The position numbers and the translations under genes are program-made. This document shows positions 7,628-16,048 of a stretch of DNA of 37,044 bases, one piece after another. The stretch's first letter is position 1; every line of letters starts with the position of its first letter. The DNA is from Candidatus Gastranaerophilales bacterium. Its GTDB lineage: Bacteria; Cyanobacteriota; Vampirovibrionia; Gastranaerophilales; Gastranaerophilaceae. Below the pieces are notes generated by a model. The model made no database searches and had not been told where the DNA came from. It worked only from the letters and a program-made list of their open reading frames with translations. The stretch covers positions 1-37,044 of the forward strand of contig CALVGZ010000019.1 in the NCBI GenBank assembly GCA_944327225.1, written 5' to 3'.

Positions 7628-8494
7628 ATGGCTATCACATTAGGGACAAATGTACCTGCATTCGTTACCCGCATGAAACTTAATAGTGTAACAAGTGATT
7701 TGACCTCTACTATGGAGAGATTATCCACAGGATTAAGAATCAATAAAGCAGGTGATGATGCTGCAGGACTCGTAATTTCTGAGAACATGAAAGCGTTCAT
7801 CAGTAGTTCAAAACAGGCAATGAATAATATTCAAACTGCCGAAAATTATTTAAACGTCGCAGAAGACGGAATGGTGTCTATTTCGGATCATTTTCAAAGA
7901 ATTAACGATTTGTTAACCAACATGGCAAATGATACGAATGATATTGATTCAAGAACTGCCGCCGTTAGGGAAATAGTTGAAAGATTGGATGAGATTAATC
8001 GATTGGCGGAGTCAACCAATTTTAATGGTCGTACAATGCTTGATGGTTCTGCTATAAATGCTCAGATTATAGTGCAGATGGGACCGGACGAGACGGAATT
8101 ATCAACATTGGATATTTCACCGGCATTGACTGATTGCCACGTAAGTGCATTAGGGGCACTTCTTCCTGATAATTTAAATCCAGATGATCCTGCTTTTGAT
8201 CCGACAAATGAAAATTGTAGGGCGTATATGGCAATGGTTCAGGATGCAATTTCTGAAATTACGACACGCAGAGGTTTACTGGGTGCGTTTGAAAACAGGA
8301 TGGAAAGCTCATACGATAGTTTATCAATCCGTATTGAGTCATTAGAATCCGCAAAAAGTATATATACAGATACTGATATAGCAGAGGAAGCGACAAATCT
8401 AGCTTCCCAACAAATAATGCAGCAGATAAATGTTTCAATATTGTCGGTTGCAAACAGTATGCAACAAACAGCATTATCGTTGCTTGGCGGCTAA
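7628..8494 (+). CDS. Flagellin, short form
   Basis: The 288-aa flagellin keeps both conserved ends that build the filament core. The N-terminal D0/D1 helices contain 'STMERLSTGLRINKAGDDAAGLVISENMKA', followed by 'NIQTAENYLNVAEDGM' and 'RLAESTNFNGRTMLDG'. The C-terminal helices contain 'TTRRGLLGAFENRMESS', 'TDTDIAEEATNLASQQIMQQ' and 'SVANSMQQTALSLLGG'. Only a short middle (about residues 140-205, with an unusual two-Cys, Asp/Pro-rich loop) replaces the variable surface domains, so the filament should be thin-walled. The Shine-Dalgarno is GGAGAG (7616-7621). It is monocistronic, with a sigma-28-like promoter upstream and a strong terminator downstream. The second flagellar gene here, flhB, lies 25 kb away. 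Confidence 0.95.
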   Translation: MAITLGTNVPAFVTRMKLNSVTSDLTSTMERLSTGLRINKAGDDAAGLVISENMKAFISSSKQAMNNIQTAENYLNVAEDGMVSISDHFQRINDLLTNMANDTNDIDSRTAAVREIVERLDEINRLAESTNFNGRTMLDGSAINAQIIVQMGPDETELSTLDISPALTDCHVSALGALLPDNLNPDDPAFDPTNENCRAYMAMVQDAISEITTRRGLLGAFENRMESSYDSLSIRIESLESAKSIYTDTDIAEEATNLASQQIMQQINVSILSVANSMQQTALSLLGG

Positions 8495-8525
8495 AATAAC
8501 TAAAAGGTTATAACTTTCTCTCCGC

Positions 8526-8565
8526 AAGGCTTGCTTTTGAGGGTTCAAAGGCAAGCCTTGTTTAT
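8526..8565 (+). terminator. Strong intrinsic terminator of flagellin
   Basis: A 15-bp stem (8526-8540 with 8545-8559; one G-U pair) with loop GGGT, containing AAGGCTTGC/GCAAGCCTT, 32 nt after the flagellin stop. The downstream tract (GTTTATAAA) is only moderately T-rich. Confidence 0.8.
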
Positions 8566-8566
8566 A

Positions 8567-8600
8567 AAAATGCTACAAGGTATAACTCTTGTAGCATTTT
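8567..8600 (-). terminator. Terminator of rpsO (possibly bidirectional)
   Basis: A 9-bp stem TGCTACAAG/CTTGTAGCA (8571-8579, 8588-8596). On the minus strand it is followed by TTTTTA, fitting termination of rpsO. On the plus strand it is followed by TTTT, giving a back-up for flagellin. Confidence 0.75.
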
Positions 8601-8623
8601 AACTTGAAATTATTTTTTTGTTT

Positions 8624-8893
8624 TTAGCCTCTGATACCCAATTCTTTAATTAATGCACGATATCTTTCAAGATTGGCATTTTTTAAGTATGTAAGCATGC
8701 CTTTTCTTCTTCCTACCATAACTAAAAGACCCCTTTTTGCTTGAAAGTCTTTTTTGTTAGTTTTAAGGTGTTCTGTGAGTTCAGAGATTTTTTGAGAAAG
8801 CATTGCAATTTGGACTTCAATATTGCCGCTATCTTTTTCGGTTTTTCCGAATTTTTTGATAATTTCTTGTTTGTTTTTCAAGTTGATTGACAT
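8624..8893 (-). CDS. rpsO: 30S ribosomal protein S15
   Basis: An 89-aa protein of normal S15 length with the family core: 'KFGKTEKDSGNIEVQIAMLSQKISELTEHLKTNKKDFQAKRGLLVMVGRRKGMLTYL', then 'RYRALIKELGIRG'. S15 is a primary binder of the 16S rRNA central domain. AAGGAA lies 7 nt before ATG on the minus strand. Here it stands alone rather than next to pnp, its common partner. It is convergent with flagellin and divergent from uvrA. Confidence 0.96.
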   Translation of the reverse strand: MSINLKNKQEIIKKFGKTEKDSGNIEVQIAMLSQKISELTEHLKTNKKDFQAKRGLLVMVGRRKGMLTYLKNANLERYRALIKELGIRG

Positions 8894-9223
8894 TTTTTAT
8901 TTTCCTTTTTTGTTATACTCGTTCATAGATTGTAACAAAAACATGAAAAAATTAACAAAAAAATTTAATAAAAATTAATATTTTTATTAAAGACAGATTA
9001 TTTCTTAACGAAGAAAATAAAATATTGTTGCAAAATTCAAAAAAAACATATGCACTGGTAAATATGAAAATAGATTTAAAAATATCAAAAGCATGGATAA
9101 ATCTAAAGAGAATAAAAATGTTATTTTTTTCTTTTGATAGATCTTTTAGATTCAATAAAAGATTATAAACAATAAAGAATAAATTTTATAAAGTAATAAT
9201 TTTCTTGATGTTATAATTTCACT
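8894..9223. other. Gene-free AT-rich spacer between rpsO and uvrA
   Basis: The spacer is 330 bp of very AT-rich sequence. It should hold the rpsO promoter and 5' leader on the minus strand (a TATAAC lies about 20 nt before the rpsO ATG) and the uvrA promoter at its right end. A hydrophobic 67-codon minus-strand frame (8952-9155) lacks a ribosome site and looks like chance. I see no RNA gene or repeat. Confidence 0.6.
9209..9217 (+). promoter_or_regulatory. Extended -10 promoter of uvrA (leaderless geometry)
   Basis: TGT plus TATAAT (9212-9217), an extended -10, ends exactly 6 nt before the uvrA ATG. Transcription should begin at or next to the A of ATG. No Shine-Dalgarno is present. No LexA-type box was recognised. 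Confidence 0.6.
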
Positions 9224-12049
9224 ATGAATGATTTTATTGAAATTTATGGTGCAAATCAACACAATCTTGATAATGTTAATCTAAAAATTCCTAAAAATGA
9301 ATTAACTGTTTTTACGGGAGTTTCAGGTTCAGGCAAGAGTTCTCTTGCTTTTGATACAATTTTTGCAGAAGGTCAGAGAAGATATGTTGAAAGTCTTTCA
9401 ACTTATGCAAGACAATTTTTAGGTCAAATGGATAAACCTGATGTTGAGCGTATTGATGGTCTTTCGCCTGCTGTTTCCATTGATCAAAAATCAACTTCAA
9501 ACAATCCTCGTTCAACTGTCGGTACAATTACTGAAATATATGATTATCTGAGACTTTTATATGCAAGGGTCGGAATTCCCCATTGCCCTAAGTGCGGCAG
9601 GGTTATTGTTCCTCAAACGATTGATGAAATAGTTGAAAATATAATGAAATTTCCCGAGGGGGAGAAAATTCAAATTTTAGCTCCGATAGTGCGTTCTAAA
9701 AAAGGTGAATATAAACAAATGCTTTCCGGACTTTTGTCTGAAGGTTTCATCAGAGTGAGAATAGATGGAGTTATATATAATCTTGAAGAGGACGAAATTG
9801 AAATAAACAGAACTCAAAAGCATACTATTGAAATAGTTATAGATAGAATAATAGTCAAAGAAAGTGCAAAATCGAGAATTTTTGATTCGGTACAGACGGC
9901 TTTAACTAGAGCAGACGGTCTTTTGACTGTAAATATTATAAAAGATAACAAAGATATAATATTTTCACAAAAATTAGCCTGCCCTAATTGTAATATAAGT
10001 TTTGAAGAATTGACTCCCAGAATGATGAGCTTTAATAATCCTTACGGAGCTTGTCCTGTTTGTCACGGAATAGGTGCACATTATGAAATAAGTCCTGATT
10101 TGGTTGTGCCTGATAGTGAAAAATCATTAAAACAAGGTGCGATATACCCGTGGGCAAAGACAACAAATCCTTATTATTCGGATATTTTGGAAAGTGTTTG
10201 CGAGCATTATGGAATTGATTTTGAAGCTCCTTTTAAGTCTTTAACTCCAGCCCAAAAAGGAATAATTTTATACGGAAATGGTGACGAAAAAATTAAAATA
10301 AGATATGCCGATTTTGGTACAAAAAATTATAGAACCCATGTTATGAGCTATATGGGAGTTATTCCTTATTTGATGAAAAAATATGAATCAGATTCTGATA
10401 TTATAAGAGCTGAAATTGAAAAATATATGATTTCAAATCCTTGTAAGGCTTGTGGCGGCGGAAGATTAAATAGTTTTGCTTTAAATGTTAGATTACAAGA
10501 TAAAAATATTTTTGAATTTTGTTCAATGTCTGTTGTAAAAGAATATGATTTTATTCAGGATTTATATTTAACTTTGGATGAATTTAAATTAAAGATTGCA
10601 AAGCAAGTTCTTGATGAAATCAGAGCAAGATTAAAATTTTTAATTGATGTCGGAATAGGGTATTTAACCCTTGCTCGCTCGGCAGGTACTTTATCTGGCG
10701 GAGAAGCACAAAGGATTCGCCTTGCGACTCAAATAGGCTCAGGTTTATCAGGTGTTTTATATGTTCTTGACGAACCTTCAATTGGACTTCATCAAAGAGA
10801 TAATAATATGTTAATTTCAACTCTTTTGAAATTAAGAAATTTGGGGAATACGTTGATTGTTGTTGAACATGATGAGGACACAATGAGGACAGCAGATTGC
10901 ATTGTTGATATTGGACCTTATGCGGGTGTTAAAGGCGGTAAAATTGTTGCTGTCGGCTCAATAGACGATATTAAAAATTGTCCCGAATCTTTGACGGGTA
11001 AATATCTTTCAGGTGAAAGAAAAATTCCTGTCCCGAAAGAAAGAAGGGAAGGTAGCGGTGAATTTTTAGAAATTAAAAATGCCCATTTAAATAATTTAAA
11101 AAACATTGATGTAAATATTCCCTTGGGTAAAATCGTTGCAATAACAGGTGTTTCAGGTTCGGGTAAATCGACTCTTGTTGGAGATATTATTTCTGAATAT
11201 GCTCGCCATGAATTGTTAAAAAATAAACCAAAGCCTTTAGGTGTGGATTTAATAAAAGGTTTTCAAAATATAGATAAGATAGTTATAGTTGACCAATCAC
11301 CAATTGGAAGAACTCCAAGGTCTAACCCCGCAACTTATACGGAAGTTTTTACTCATATTAGAGAACTTTTTGCTCAGACTCCGGAAGCCAAAATGCGAGG
11401 TTATAAGCAAGGCAGATTTTCTTTTAATGTTAAGGGAGGAAGATGCGAAAAGTGTTCGGGTGATGGACTTTTGAAGATTGAAATGAATTTTTTGTCTGAT
11501 GTTTATGTTACCTGTGATGTTTGCAAAGGAAAGCGTTATAATCAGGAAACATTGGAAGTTAAATATAAAGGCAAGAATATAGCTGATGTTCTTGAAATGA
11601 GTGTTGCTGAAGCTTTGGAGTTTTTTAAAAATGTTCCAAAAATTGCAAATCGTCTGCAAACATTGTATGATGTTGGTCTGGATTATATTAAACTTGGACA
11701 GAGTGCAACAACATTGTCGGGCGGGGAAGCTCAAAGGGTTAAATTGGCTCTTGAATTAAATAAAAGAGCAACTGGAAGAACTTTATATGTTCTTGACGAA
11801 CCCTCGGTCGGACTTCATTTTTATGATATAGATAAATTGATGAAAATGCTTCAACAGCTCGCAGATAACGGTAATACAGTTTTAATTATTGAACACAATA
11901 TGGATATAATTAAATGTGCGGATTGGATTATTGACCTTGGTCCTGAAGGCGGAGATGGCGGCGGAGAGGTTGTCTTCAAAGGTACTCCCGAGCAAATTGT
12001 TAAATGTAAGAGAAGTTATACCGGTGAGTATTTGAAAAAATATTTGTAG
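9224..12049 (+). CDS. uvrA: Excinuclease ABC subunit A
   Basis: A full-length 941-aa UvrA, the damage-recognition ATPase of nucleotide excision repair. It has two ABC ATPase modules: Walker A 'GVSGSGKSSLAFD' at residue 32 and 'GVSGSGKSTLVGD' near 645. Both have the signature 'LSGGEAQR(I/V)(R/K)LA' and 'VLDEPS(I/V)GLH' Walker B. The zinc modules are visible: CPKCG near residue 122, CPNC / CPVC around 254-285, CKACGGGR, and the C-terminal 'CEKCSGDG...CDVCKGKR'. UvrB-binding segment 'RRYVESLSTYARQFLGQMDKPDVERIDGLSPA' is intact. UvrB and UvrC are not in the window. The start is fixed by a -10 box 6 nt upstream; the mRNA appears leaderless. Confidence 0.97.
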   Translation: MNDFIEIYGANQHNLDNVNLKIPKNELTVFTGVSGSGKSSLAFDTIFAEGQRRYVESLSTYARQFLGQMDKPDVERIDGLSPAVSIDQKSTSNNPRSTVGTITEIYDYLRLLYARVGIPHCPKCGRVIVPQTIDEIVENIMKFPEGEKIQILAPIVRSKKGEYKQMLSGLLSEGFIRVRIDGVIYNLEEDEIEINRTQKHTIEIVIDRIIVKESAKSRIFDSVQTALTRADGLLTVNIIKDNKDIIFSQKLACPNCNISFEELTPRMMSFNNPYGACPVCHGIGAHYEISPDLVVPDSEKSLKQGAIYPWAKTTNPYYSDILESVCEHYGIDFEAPFKSLTPAQKGIILYGNGDEKIKIRYADFGTKNYRTHVMSYMGVIPYLMKKYESDSDIIRAEIEKYMISNPCKACGGGRLNSFALNVRLQDKNIFEFCSMSVVKEYDFIQDLYLTLDEFKLKIAKQVLDEIRARLKFLIDVGIGYLTLARSAGTLSGGEAQRIRLATQIGSGLSGVLYVLDEPSIGLHQRDNNMLISTLLKLRNLGNTLIVVEHDEDTMRTADCIVDIGPYAGVKGGKIVAVGSIDDIKNCPESLTGKYLSGERKIPVPKERREGSGEFLEIKNAHLNNLKNIDVNIPLGKIVAITGVSGSGKSTLVGDIISEYARHELLKNKPKPLGVDLIKGFQNIDKIVIVDQSPIGRTPRSNPATYTEVFTHIRELFAQTPEAKMRGYKQGRFSFNVKGGRCEKCSGDGLLKIEMNFLSDVYVTCDVCKGKRYNQETLEVKYKGKNIADVLEMSVAEALEFFKNVPKIANRLQTLYDVGLDYIKLGQSATTLSGGEAQRVKLALELNKRATGRTLYVLDEPSVGLHFYDIDKLMKMLQQLADNGNTVLIIEHNMDIIKCADWIIDLGPEGGDGGGEVVFKGTPEQIVKCKRSYTGEYLKKYL

Positions 12050-12140
12050 TGTTTTTATTCTGACGGTTTTTTATACTATACCAATAATTAAAAATTTGGT
12101 GTATAATAATTTGCGACCCATTAGTTTTTGTGGAGGAATA

Positions 12141-12602
12141 ATGAAGAAAGTATTTTTTATATTAGCTATTATGTTTGCATTTTCAACAACGGTTTTTGCG
12201 GGAGACAAAGAGGATATTCTTGCGGTATTTGATAAATATGTTCAAGCTGCAAATACTTATTCAACTTCGCTTCCTTCATACTATGTGAATGATGCTAAAA
12301 TAGTGCGTGTTGTTAATAAAAAACAGGGCGGACAAAAAGCTATTATCATACCTTTTGACAGATATTTAAATGAATTAAAAAGCAGAGCCACACTTGCAAA
12401 AACAGTAAGATACACAAACAGGTATGAAAACAGAAAAGTAACAAAAGTAGATAATGACTATAAATTAACTGCAACAAGACTTCCAAGAAGCGATAAAGAA
12501 GGTTTACCCTGTTATTTTATATTTACAAAACAAGGTGATAAGTGGAAAATAAAGGAAGAAAGTTTAACTACAAATGTTCAAACATTTCTAAACGCAAAAT
12601 AA
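12141..12602 (+). CDS. Secreted NTF2-like protein (153 aa)
   Basis: The start is ATG 12141, with a strong GGAGGA (12132-12137) before it, rather than the in-frame ATG at 12096. A signal peptide MKKVFFILAIMFAFSTTVFAG precedes the mature part. That part begins with a helix (KEDILAVFDKYVQAANTYSTSLPSYY) and continues as beta strands ending in 'CYFIFTKQGDKWKIKEESL'. This order, and the 'F...GDKWKI..E' ending, resemble the SnoaL/NTF2-like superfamily, which binds small ligands in a cone-shaped pocket. No catalytic residues can be assigned. It follows uvrA after 91 nt but probably has its own promoter (TATACT near 12073). Location is probably periplasmic. Confidence 0.75.
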   Translation: MKKVFFILAIMFAFSTTVFAGDKEDILAVFDKYVQAANTYSTSLPSYYVNDAKIVRVVNKKQGGQKAIIIPFDRYLNELKSRATLAKTVRYTNRYENRKVTKVDNDYKLTATRLPRSDKEGLPCYFIFTKQGDKWKIKEESLTTNVQTFLNAK

Positions 12603-12615
12603 AGGAGTCTATATA

Positions 12616-12654
12616 GATAAAATAAAAGAGTCTGCAAGACTCTTTTATTTTATC
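12616..12654. terminator. Bidirectional terminator between convergent genes
   Basis: A perfect 18-bp stem with loop GCA (12616-12633 with 12637-12654; core AGAGTCT/AGACTCT) flanked by A-rich and T-rich arms. It serves the NTF2-like gene on the plus strand and overlaps the plsY stop codon on the minus strand. Confidence 0.88.
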
Positions 12655-13258
12655 TGACTTTATTTTCTTGTCTTTTTATAAGACGTTTTATGTTTTCTCT
12701 GTGTAAATAAATTATGTAAATTGCTGCAATCAAGCAATATAAAATATAACAAGGCGGGTTTTTAAATAGGTACATTAAAATCGGCGATAAAATTAAAGCT
12801 ATTATTGAACCTAAGGAAACATATCTTGAAATATAGGTTATAATTCCCCAAATAACTGCTATTAAGAGTCCGACAATTATATTTAAAGCTAAAATTGTCC
12901 CAACTCCTGAAGCAACCGATTTACCGCCTTTAAATTGAAGAAAAATCGGTTTAGAATGACCTATTATAACAAAAATAGCGCAAAAAACAGCAATAATTCC
13001 TATCGTGTCGTTTGCATAATTTGCTATAATTTTGCCCAAAACAACAGGCAATGCTCCTTTAATTGCATCCAGTATCATAACAACAAAAAACCATTTTTTA
13101 CCGAGAACTCTTTTGACGTTTGTTGCACCTGTTGAGCCGGAACCGATTTTTCTTATATCATCTCCGGTTTTAGCTTTAACTATAAGATATCCGGTTGGGA
13201 TTGAGCCTATAAGATAGGCTATTGTTGAAAAAATTATAATATATAAAATTAAGTTCAC
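12650..13258 (-). CDS. plsY: Acyl-phosphate:glycerol-3-phosphate acyltransferase PlsY
   Basis: A 202-aa polytopic membrane enzyme that makes lysophosphatidic acid from acyl-phosphate and glycerol-3-phosphate, the first step of phospholipid synthesis. The three PlsY motifs are present: 'GSIPTGYLI' with 'IRKIGSGSTGATNVKRVLGKKW'; 'GHSKPIFLQFKGGKSVASGVGTIL'; and hydrophobic helices around them. The start is GTG within GTGA, overlapping the der stop by 4 nt (translational coupling). The stop lies inside the shared terminator. Confidence 0.94.
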   Translation of the reverse strand: MNLILYIIIFSTIAYLIGSIPTGYLIVKAKTGDDIRKIGSGSTGATNVKRVLGKKWFFVVMILDAIKGALPVVLGKIIANYANDTIGIIAVFCAIFVIIGHSKPIFLQFKGGKSVASGVGTILALNIIVGLLIAVIWGIITYISRYVSLGSIIALILSPILMYLFKNPPCYILYCLIAAIYIIYLHRENIKRLIKRQENKVR

Positions 13259-14577
13259 TGCTTATCTCCTTTTTGTCTGTATGAAACAACTATTGGAACT
13301 CCTTTGAAGCCAAAGTTTTCTCTTAATTTTTTATTTATGTACCTTTTGTAATGATCTTGGATTAAATCTTTATTGTTTATGAAAATTACAAAAGTTGGCG
13401 GATTTATTTTGGCTTGAGTTGAGTAATAAATTTTTAAAAGTTTACCTTTGATTGATGTAGGGGGATTTAAATCAAAAGCTTCATTTATGATTTTATTCAA
13501 CAAACCTGTTGAGATTCTTTTTTCACGTTCTTTTTGAACTTCAAGTGCTATTTTAAATATATGTTCAAGTCTTTGACCTGTTTTGGCTGAAATAAAAATC
13601 TTTTGTGCATAATTTAAAAAAGGTGCTTCTTTTTCAATTTCTTCTTCAAATTTGTGGGTTTGAACATTTTTAATTAAGTCCCATTTATTAAAAGCTAAAA
13701 TTAAGCCGCAGCCTGCTTCCTCACATATCGAGGCAATTTTTTTATCTTGGTCGGAAAGACCTTCGGTTGAATCAATTACTAAAAGTGCTACATCGCATTC
13801 TCTTATGGCTCTTATAGCCCTATCAACTGCAAACATTTCAACACCGTAATTTACTTTGGATTTTTTTCTTATTCCTGCGGTGTCAATTAGGCGGAAGACT
13901 TTATCATTATATATAATTTCTTCATCTATGCTGTCTCTTGTAGTGCCTGGAACATCACTTACTATGGCCCTTTCTTTTTTCAAAAGATTATTTAGTATTG
14001 AGCTTTTTCCTGCATTAGGTTTTCCTACAATAGCTATTTTTAAGGGCTTGTTTTCTTCTTGCTCTGTTTCTTCTTCTGTTTTTATATCTTTTGTAATGAC
14101 ATCTAAAAGATCACCAACGCCACAATCACCATGGAGAGCGCTTAGCGGATACATATTTTCAAATCCTAATGCCCAAAATTCACTTGCTAAGTTATTTTGA
14201 GAGTTCGAGTCAATTTTATTAACGACAAGCAGAACTTCTTTTTTTGTTTGCCTTAGTTTATTTGCAATGTCATAATCATAAGGATTTAGACCGGATTTTG
14301 CATCAACAATAAAAAGAATCGTGTCTGCTTCTTCAAGTGCAAGATTAACTTGAGAGTTAATATTTTTAACAAATTCGTCATCATTTCCCTCAACGATACC
14401 GCCGGTGTCTATTAGGATAAAATTTTTATTTTGCCATTTGGCATCAATATAAATTCTGTCTCTTGTGATATTTGGTTTATCATCAACAATTGAGAGTCTT
14501 TTGCCTGCTATTCTGTTTACCAGCGTGGACTTTCCGACATTGGGACGTCCAACTATTGCTATAATTTTTTCTTTCAT
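13255..14577 (-). CDS. der: Ribosome biogenesis GTPase Der (EngA)
   Basis: A 440-aa double-GTPase specific to Der. Domain 1 has 'GRPNVGKSTLVNRI' (10-23), 'DTGGI' and 'VNKID'. Domain 2 has 'GKPNAGKSSILNNLL', 'DVPGTTRD', 'DTAGIRKKSKVNYGVE' and 'FNKWD'. The C-terminal KH-like domain ends the protein ('KLLKIYYSTQAKINPPTFVIFIN...YKRYINKKLRENFGFKGVPI'). Der acts in late 50S subunit assembly. On the minus strand TATAAT ends exactly 6 nt before ATG and no ribosome site is present, so the mRNA appears leaderless. First gene of a der-plsY operon. Confidence 0.96.
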   Translation of the reverse strand: MKEKIIAIVGRPNVGKSTLVNRIAGKRLSIVDDKPNITRDRIYIDAKWQNKNFILIDTGGIVEGNDDEFVKNINSQVNLALEEADTILFIVDAKSGLNPYDYDIANKLRQTKKEVLLVVNKIDSNSQNNLASEFWALGFENMYPLSALHGDCGVGDLLDVITKDIKTEEETEQEENKPLKIAIVGKPNAGKSSILNNLLKKERAIVSDVPGTTRDSIDEEIIYNDKVFRLIDTAGIRKKSKVNYGVEMFAVDRAIRAIRECDVALLVIDSTEGLSDQDKKIASICEEAGCGLILAFNKWDLIKNVQTHKFEEEIEKEAPFLNYAQKIFISAKTGQRLEHIFKIALEVQKEREKRISTGLLNKIINEAFDLNPPTSIKGKLLKIYYSTQAKINPPTFVIFINNKDLIQDHYKRYINKKLRENFGFKGVPIVVSYRQKGDKQ

Positions 14578-14583
14578 AAAGAA

Positions 14584-14589
14584 ATTATA
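14584..14589 (-). promoter_or_regulatory. -10 box of der (leaderless geometry)
   Basis: Perfect TATAAT on the minus strand separated by TTCTTT (6 nt) from the der ATG. This is the same geometry as uvrA, tatD and the 25184 dehydrogenase. Confidence 0.6.
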
Positions 14590-14695
14590 ATATAAAAAAT
14601 TTGCATTTTGAGCAAAAAAAATTGTGTATTTGTTTTAATATTATTATGTTATACTATTTTTAGTAAGTGTGTGCTTTTTAAGCAAGGGAGGCGTT

Positions 14696-14878
14696 ATGAT
14701 TCAACCGCTTAAAGCAATCGCAGGCAGGACAATGGTTTCAAATCCCATTGCCTTAAATCCCCAAGGAGCTTATAAAAATTCTATGAATTATATGAGTAAA
14801 GGGGAAAAGCTAAATATCAACTGTAATGAAGTTCGTTCATTGACTAGAGATGGTTTAAAACTTGATATTTTAGCTTAA
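14696..14878 (+). CDS. Small hypothetical protein (60 aa)
   Basis: ATG 14696 has an excellent ribosome site (AGGGAGG, 14685-14691), so translation is likely despite the size; the in-frame extension to 14669 is not needed. It begins MIQPLKAIAGRTMVSNPIAL, a short polar/aliphatic leader similar in flavour to the tagged proteins at 525 and 4946, but without FKG. No membrane segment and no known domain. It is a self-contained unit: an extended -10 (TGT-TATACT, 14647-14655) precedes it and a perfect terminator follows immediately. Strong expression signals on such a small gene suggest an abundant product. Function unknown. Confidence 0.7.
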   Translation: MIQPLKAIAGRTMVSNPIALNPQGAYKNSMNYMSKGEKLNINCNEVRSLTRDGLKLDILA

Positions 14879-14882
14879 AATG

Positions 14883-14910
14883 AATCGGATCCCTCTGGAT
14901 CCGATTTTTA
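14883..14910 (+). terminator. Rho-independent terminator
   Basis: A 10-bp GC-rich stem AATCGGATCC/GGATCCGATT (14883-14892, 14897-14906) with loop CTCT and a following T run, 4 nt after the stop of the 60-aa gene. Confidence 0.9.
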
Positions 14911-15015
14911 TATATAAAATAAATTGTTAATTTACATATAAATTAAATTGTCAAGTAATGGTTGATTCTTTTGTAAATTGTAAATAAATTATTTACTTTT
15001 TTGAAAAAATTTTTT

Positions 15016-15024
15016 TGATACACT
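15016..15024 (+). promoter_or_regulatory. Extended -10 of the tatD operon (leaderless geometry)
   Basis: TGA plus TACACT (15019-15024) ends 6 nt before the tatD ATG. No Shine-Dalgarno lies between. Confidence 0.5.
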
Positions 15025-15030
15025 TAAATT

Positions 15031-15789
15031 ATGCTTATAGATACTCATGCACATATAAATATGTTAAAAAATCCTGATGAAGGAATGCTTGAAGCAAGGG
15101 CTGCAGGAGTTGGTGAAATAATTATTCCTTCGGCATCTGAAGCAGATTTTGATTATATTCTTGAGATTTGTCATAAATACGAAAAAACTTATGCTCTCTT
15201 GGGAATTCACCCTGAGGATTGCGAAAAATTTAATGATGAAACGGCAAAAAAAATTATTAGTCTCGCTAAAGATAAAAAAGTCGTGGGAATTGGTGAGATT
15301 GGTTTAGATTATCATTATACAAAGGAAAATAAGGATATTCAAAAACGTTGTTTTATAAATCAAATAGAAATAGCTAAAATGCTTAATTTGCCTATTGTTG
15401 TTCATGATAGAGATGCCCATTTTGATACTGTTGAAATATTGAAATCTGAAAAAGTTGAAAAGGCACTTTTACATTGTTTTTCGGGTTCGCCTGAATTCAT
15501 GAAAGAGTGTGTTAAATTAGGTTATAAAATTGCACTTGGAGGGGTAGTTACTTTTAAAAATGCTAAAACAATTAAAGAAGTAGCACTTGAAATTGATTTA
15601 TCGGATTTAATGCTTGAAACTGATTGTCCGTATTTAGCCCCGCATCCTTTTAGAGGCGAAGAAAATTCACCTAAATATATAGGCTTTGTTGCAAAAGAAA
15701 TTGCCAAAATAAAGAATATATCTTATGATAGTGTTGTTATTCAAACAGCGAAAAATGCAAGAGAGTTTTTTAATTTGGAGGATAAATAG
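15031..15789 (+). CDS. TatD-family metal-dependent deoxyribonuclease
   Basis: A 252-aa TIM-barrel hydrolase. Metal ligands and family motifs are in order: 'LIDTHAHINM' (H-x-H at 6 and 8), 'LLGIHPED', 'VGIGEIGLDYHY' (the Glu ligand), 'RCFINQIEIAKMLNLPIVVHDRDA', 'LLHCFSGS' and 'LMLETDCPYLAPHPFRGEENSP'. TatD proteins are 3'-5' DNA exonucleases linked to repair and DNA clearance; cellular substrate uncertain. First gene of a tight four-gene operon (tatD, 85-aa protein, tlyA, SEC-C protein). The start codon has no ribosome site and a -10 box 6 nt upstream. Confidence 0.92.
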   Translation: MLIDTHAHINMLKNPDEGMLEARAAGVGEIIIPSASEADFDYILEICHKYEKTYALLGIHPEDCEKFNDETAKKIISLAKDKKVVGIGEIGLDYHYTKENKDIQKRCFINQIEIAKMLNLPIVVHDRDAHFDTVEILKSEKVEKALLHCFSGSPEFMKECVKLGYKIALGGVVTFKNAKTIKEVALEIDLSDLMLETDCPYLAPHPFRGEENSPKYIGFVAKEIAKIKNISYDSVVIQTAKNAREFFNLEDK

Positions 15790-16047
15790 ATGTCTCAACA
15801 ACAAGTTCAAGGAACAATAAAAACAAGAATGGCTGTTTTGGTTTTTTGTCGTGATGTAAGCAATCCCATGGTGCTATATTTTGATAATGCTCAAAAGGTT
15901 TATGACGATTTAAAAATTTTGATTAATTCAACGGAAGTTAAAATGGTAGAATTTGAACCTATAGGTCCTATTAAAAAGGCATCGTTATTGTCAAGTAATA
16001 TTGTTGGGGTTGCTCTGCAGGAAGAAAGATATCTTTCTCAAGAATAA
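15790..16047 (+). CDS. Conserved-looking small protein (85 aa), tatD-tlyA operon
   Basis: Not recognised. Its ATG directly abuts the tatD stop (TAG-ATG), with GGAGGA inside the tatD end as ribosome site, and tlyA begins one base after its own stop. The sequence looks like one compact alpha/beta domain: 'MAVLVFCRDVSNPMVLYFDNAQKVYDDLKILINSTEVKMVEFEPIGPIKKASLLSSNIVGVALQEERY'. Strands MAVLVFC and VKMVEFE surround a helix. Residues 'GPIKKASLLSSNIVGVALQE' suggest a closing strand pair. Neither a signal peptide nor a metal motif is present. Tight coupling on both sides argues for a real gene. Confidence 0.8.
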   Translation: MSQQQVQGTIKTRMAVLVFCRDVSNPMVLYFDNAQKVYDDLKILINSTEVKMVEFEPIGPIKKASLLSSNIVGVALQEERYLSQE

Positions 16048-16048
16048 T

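Noticed and set aside
8952-9155. 67-codon hydrophobic ORF on the minus strand
   Set aside because: No ribosome site, extreme AT-driven composition, and it lies between two divergent promoters; most likely chance.
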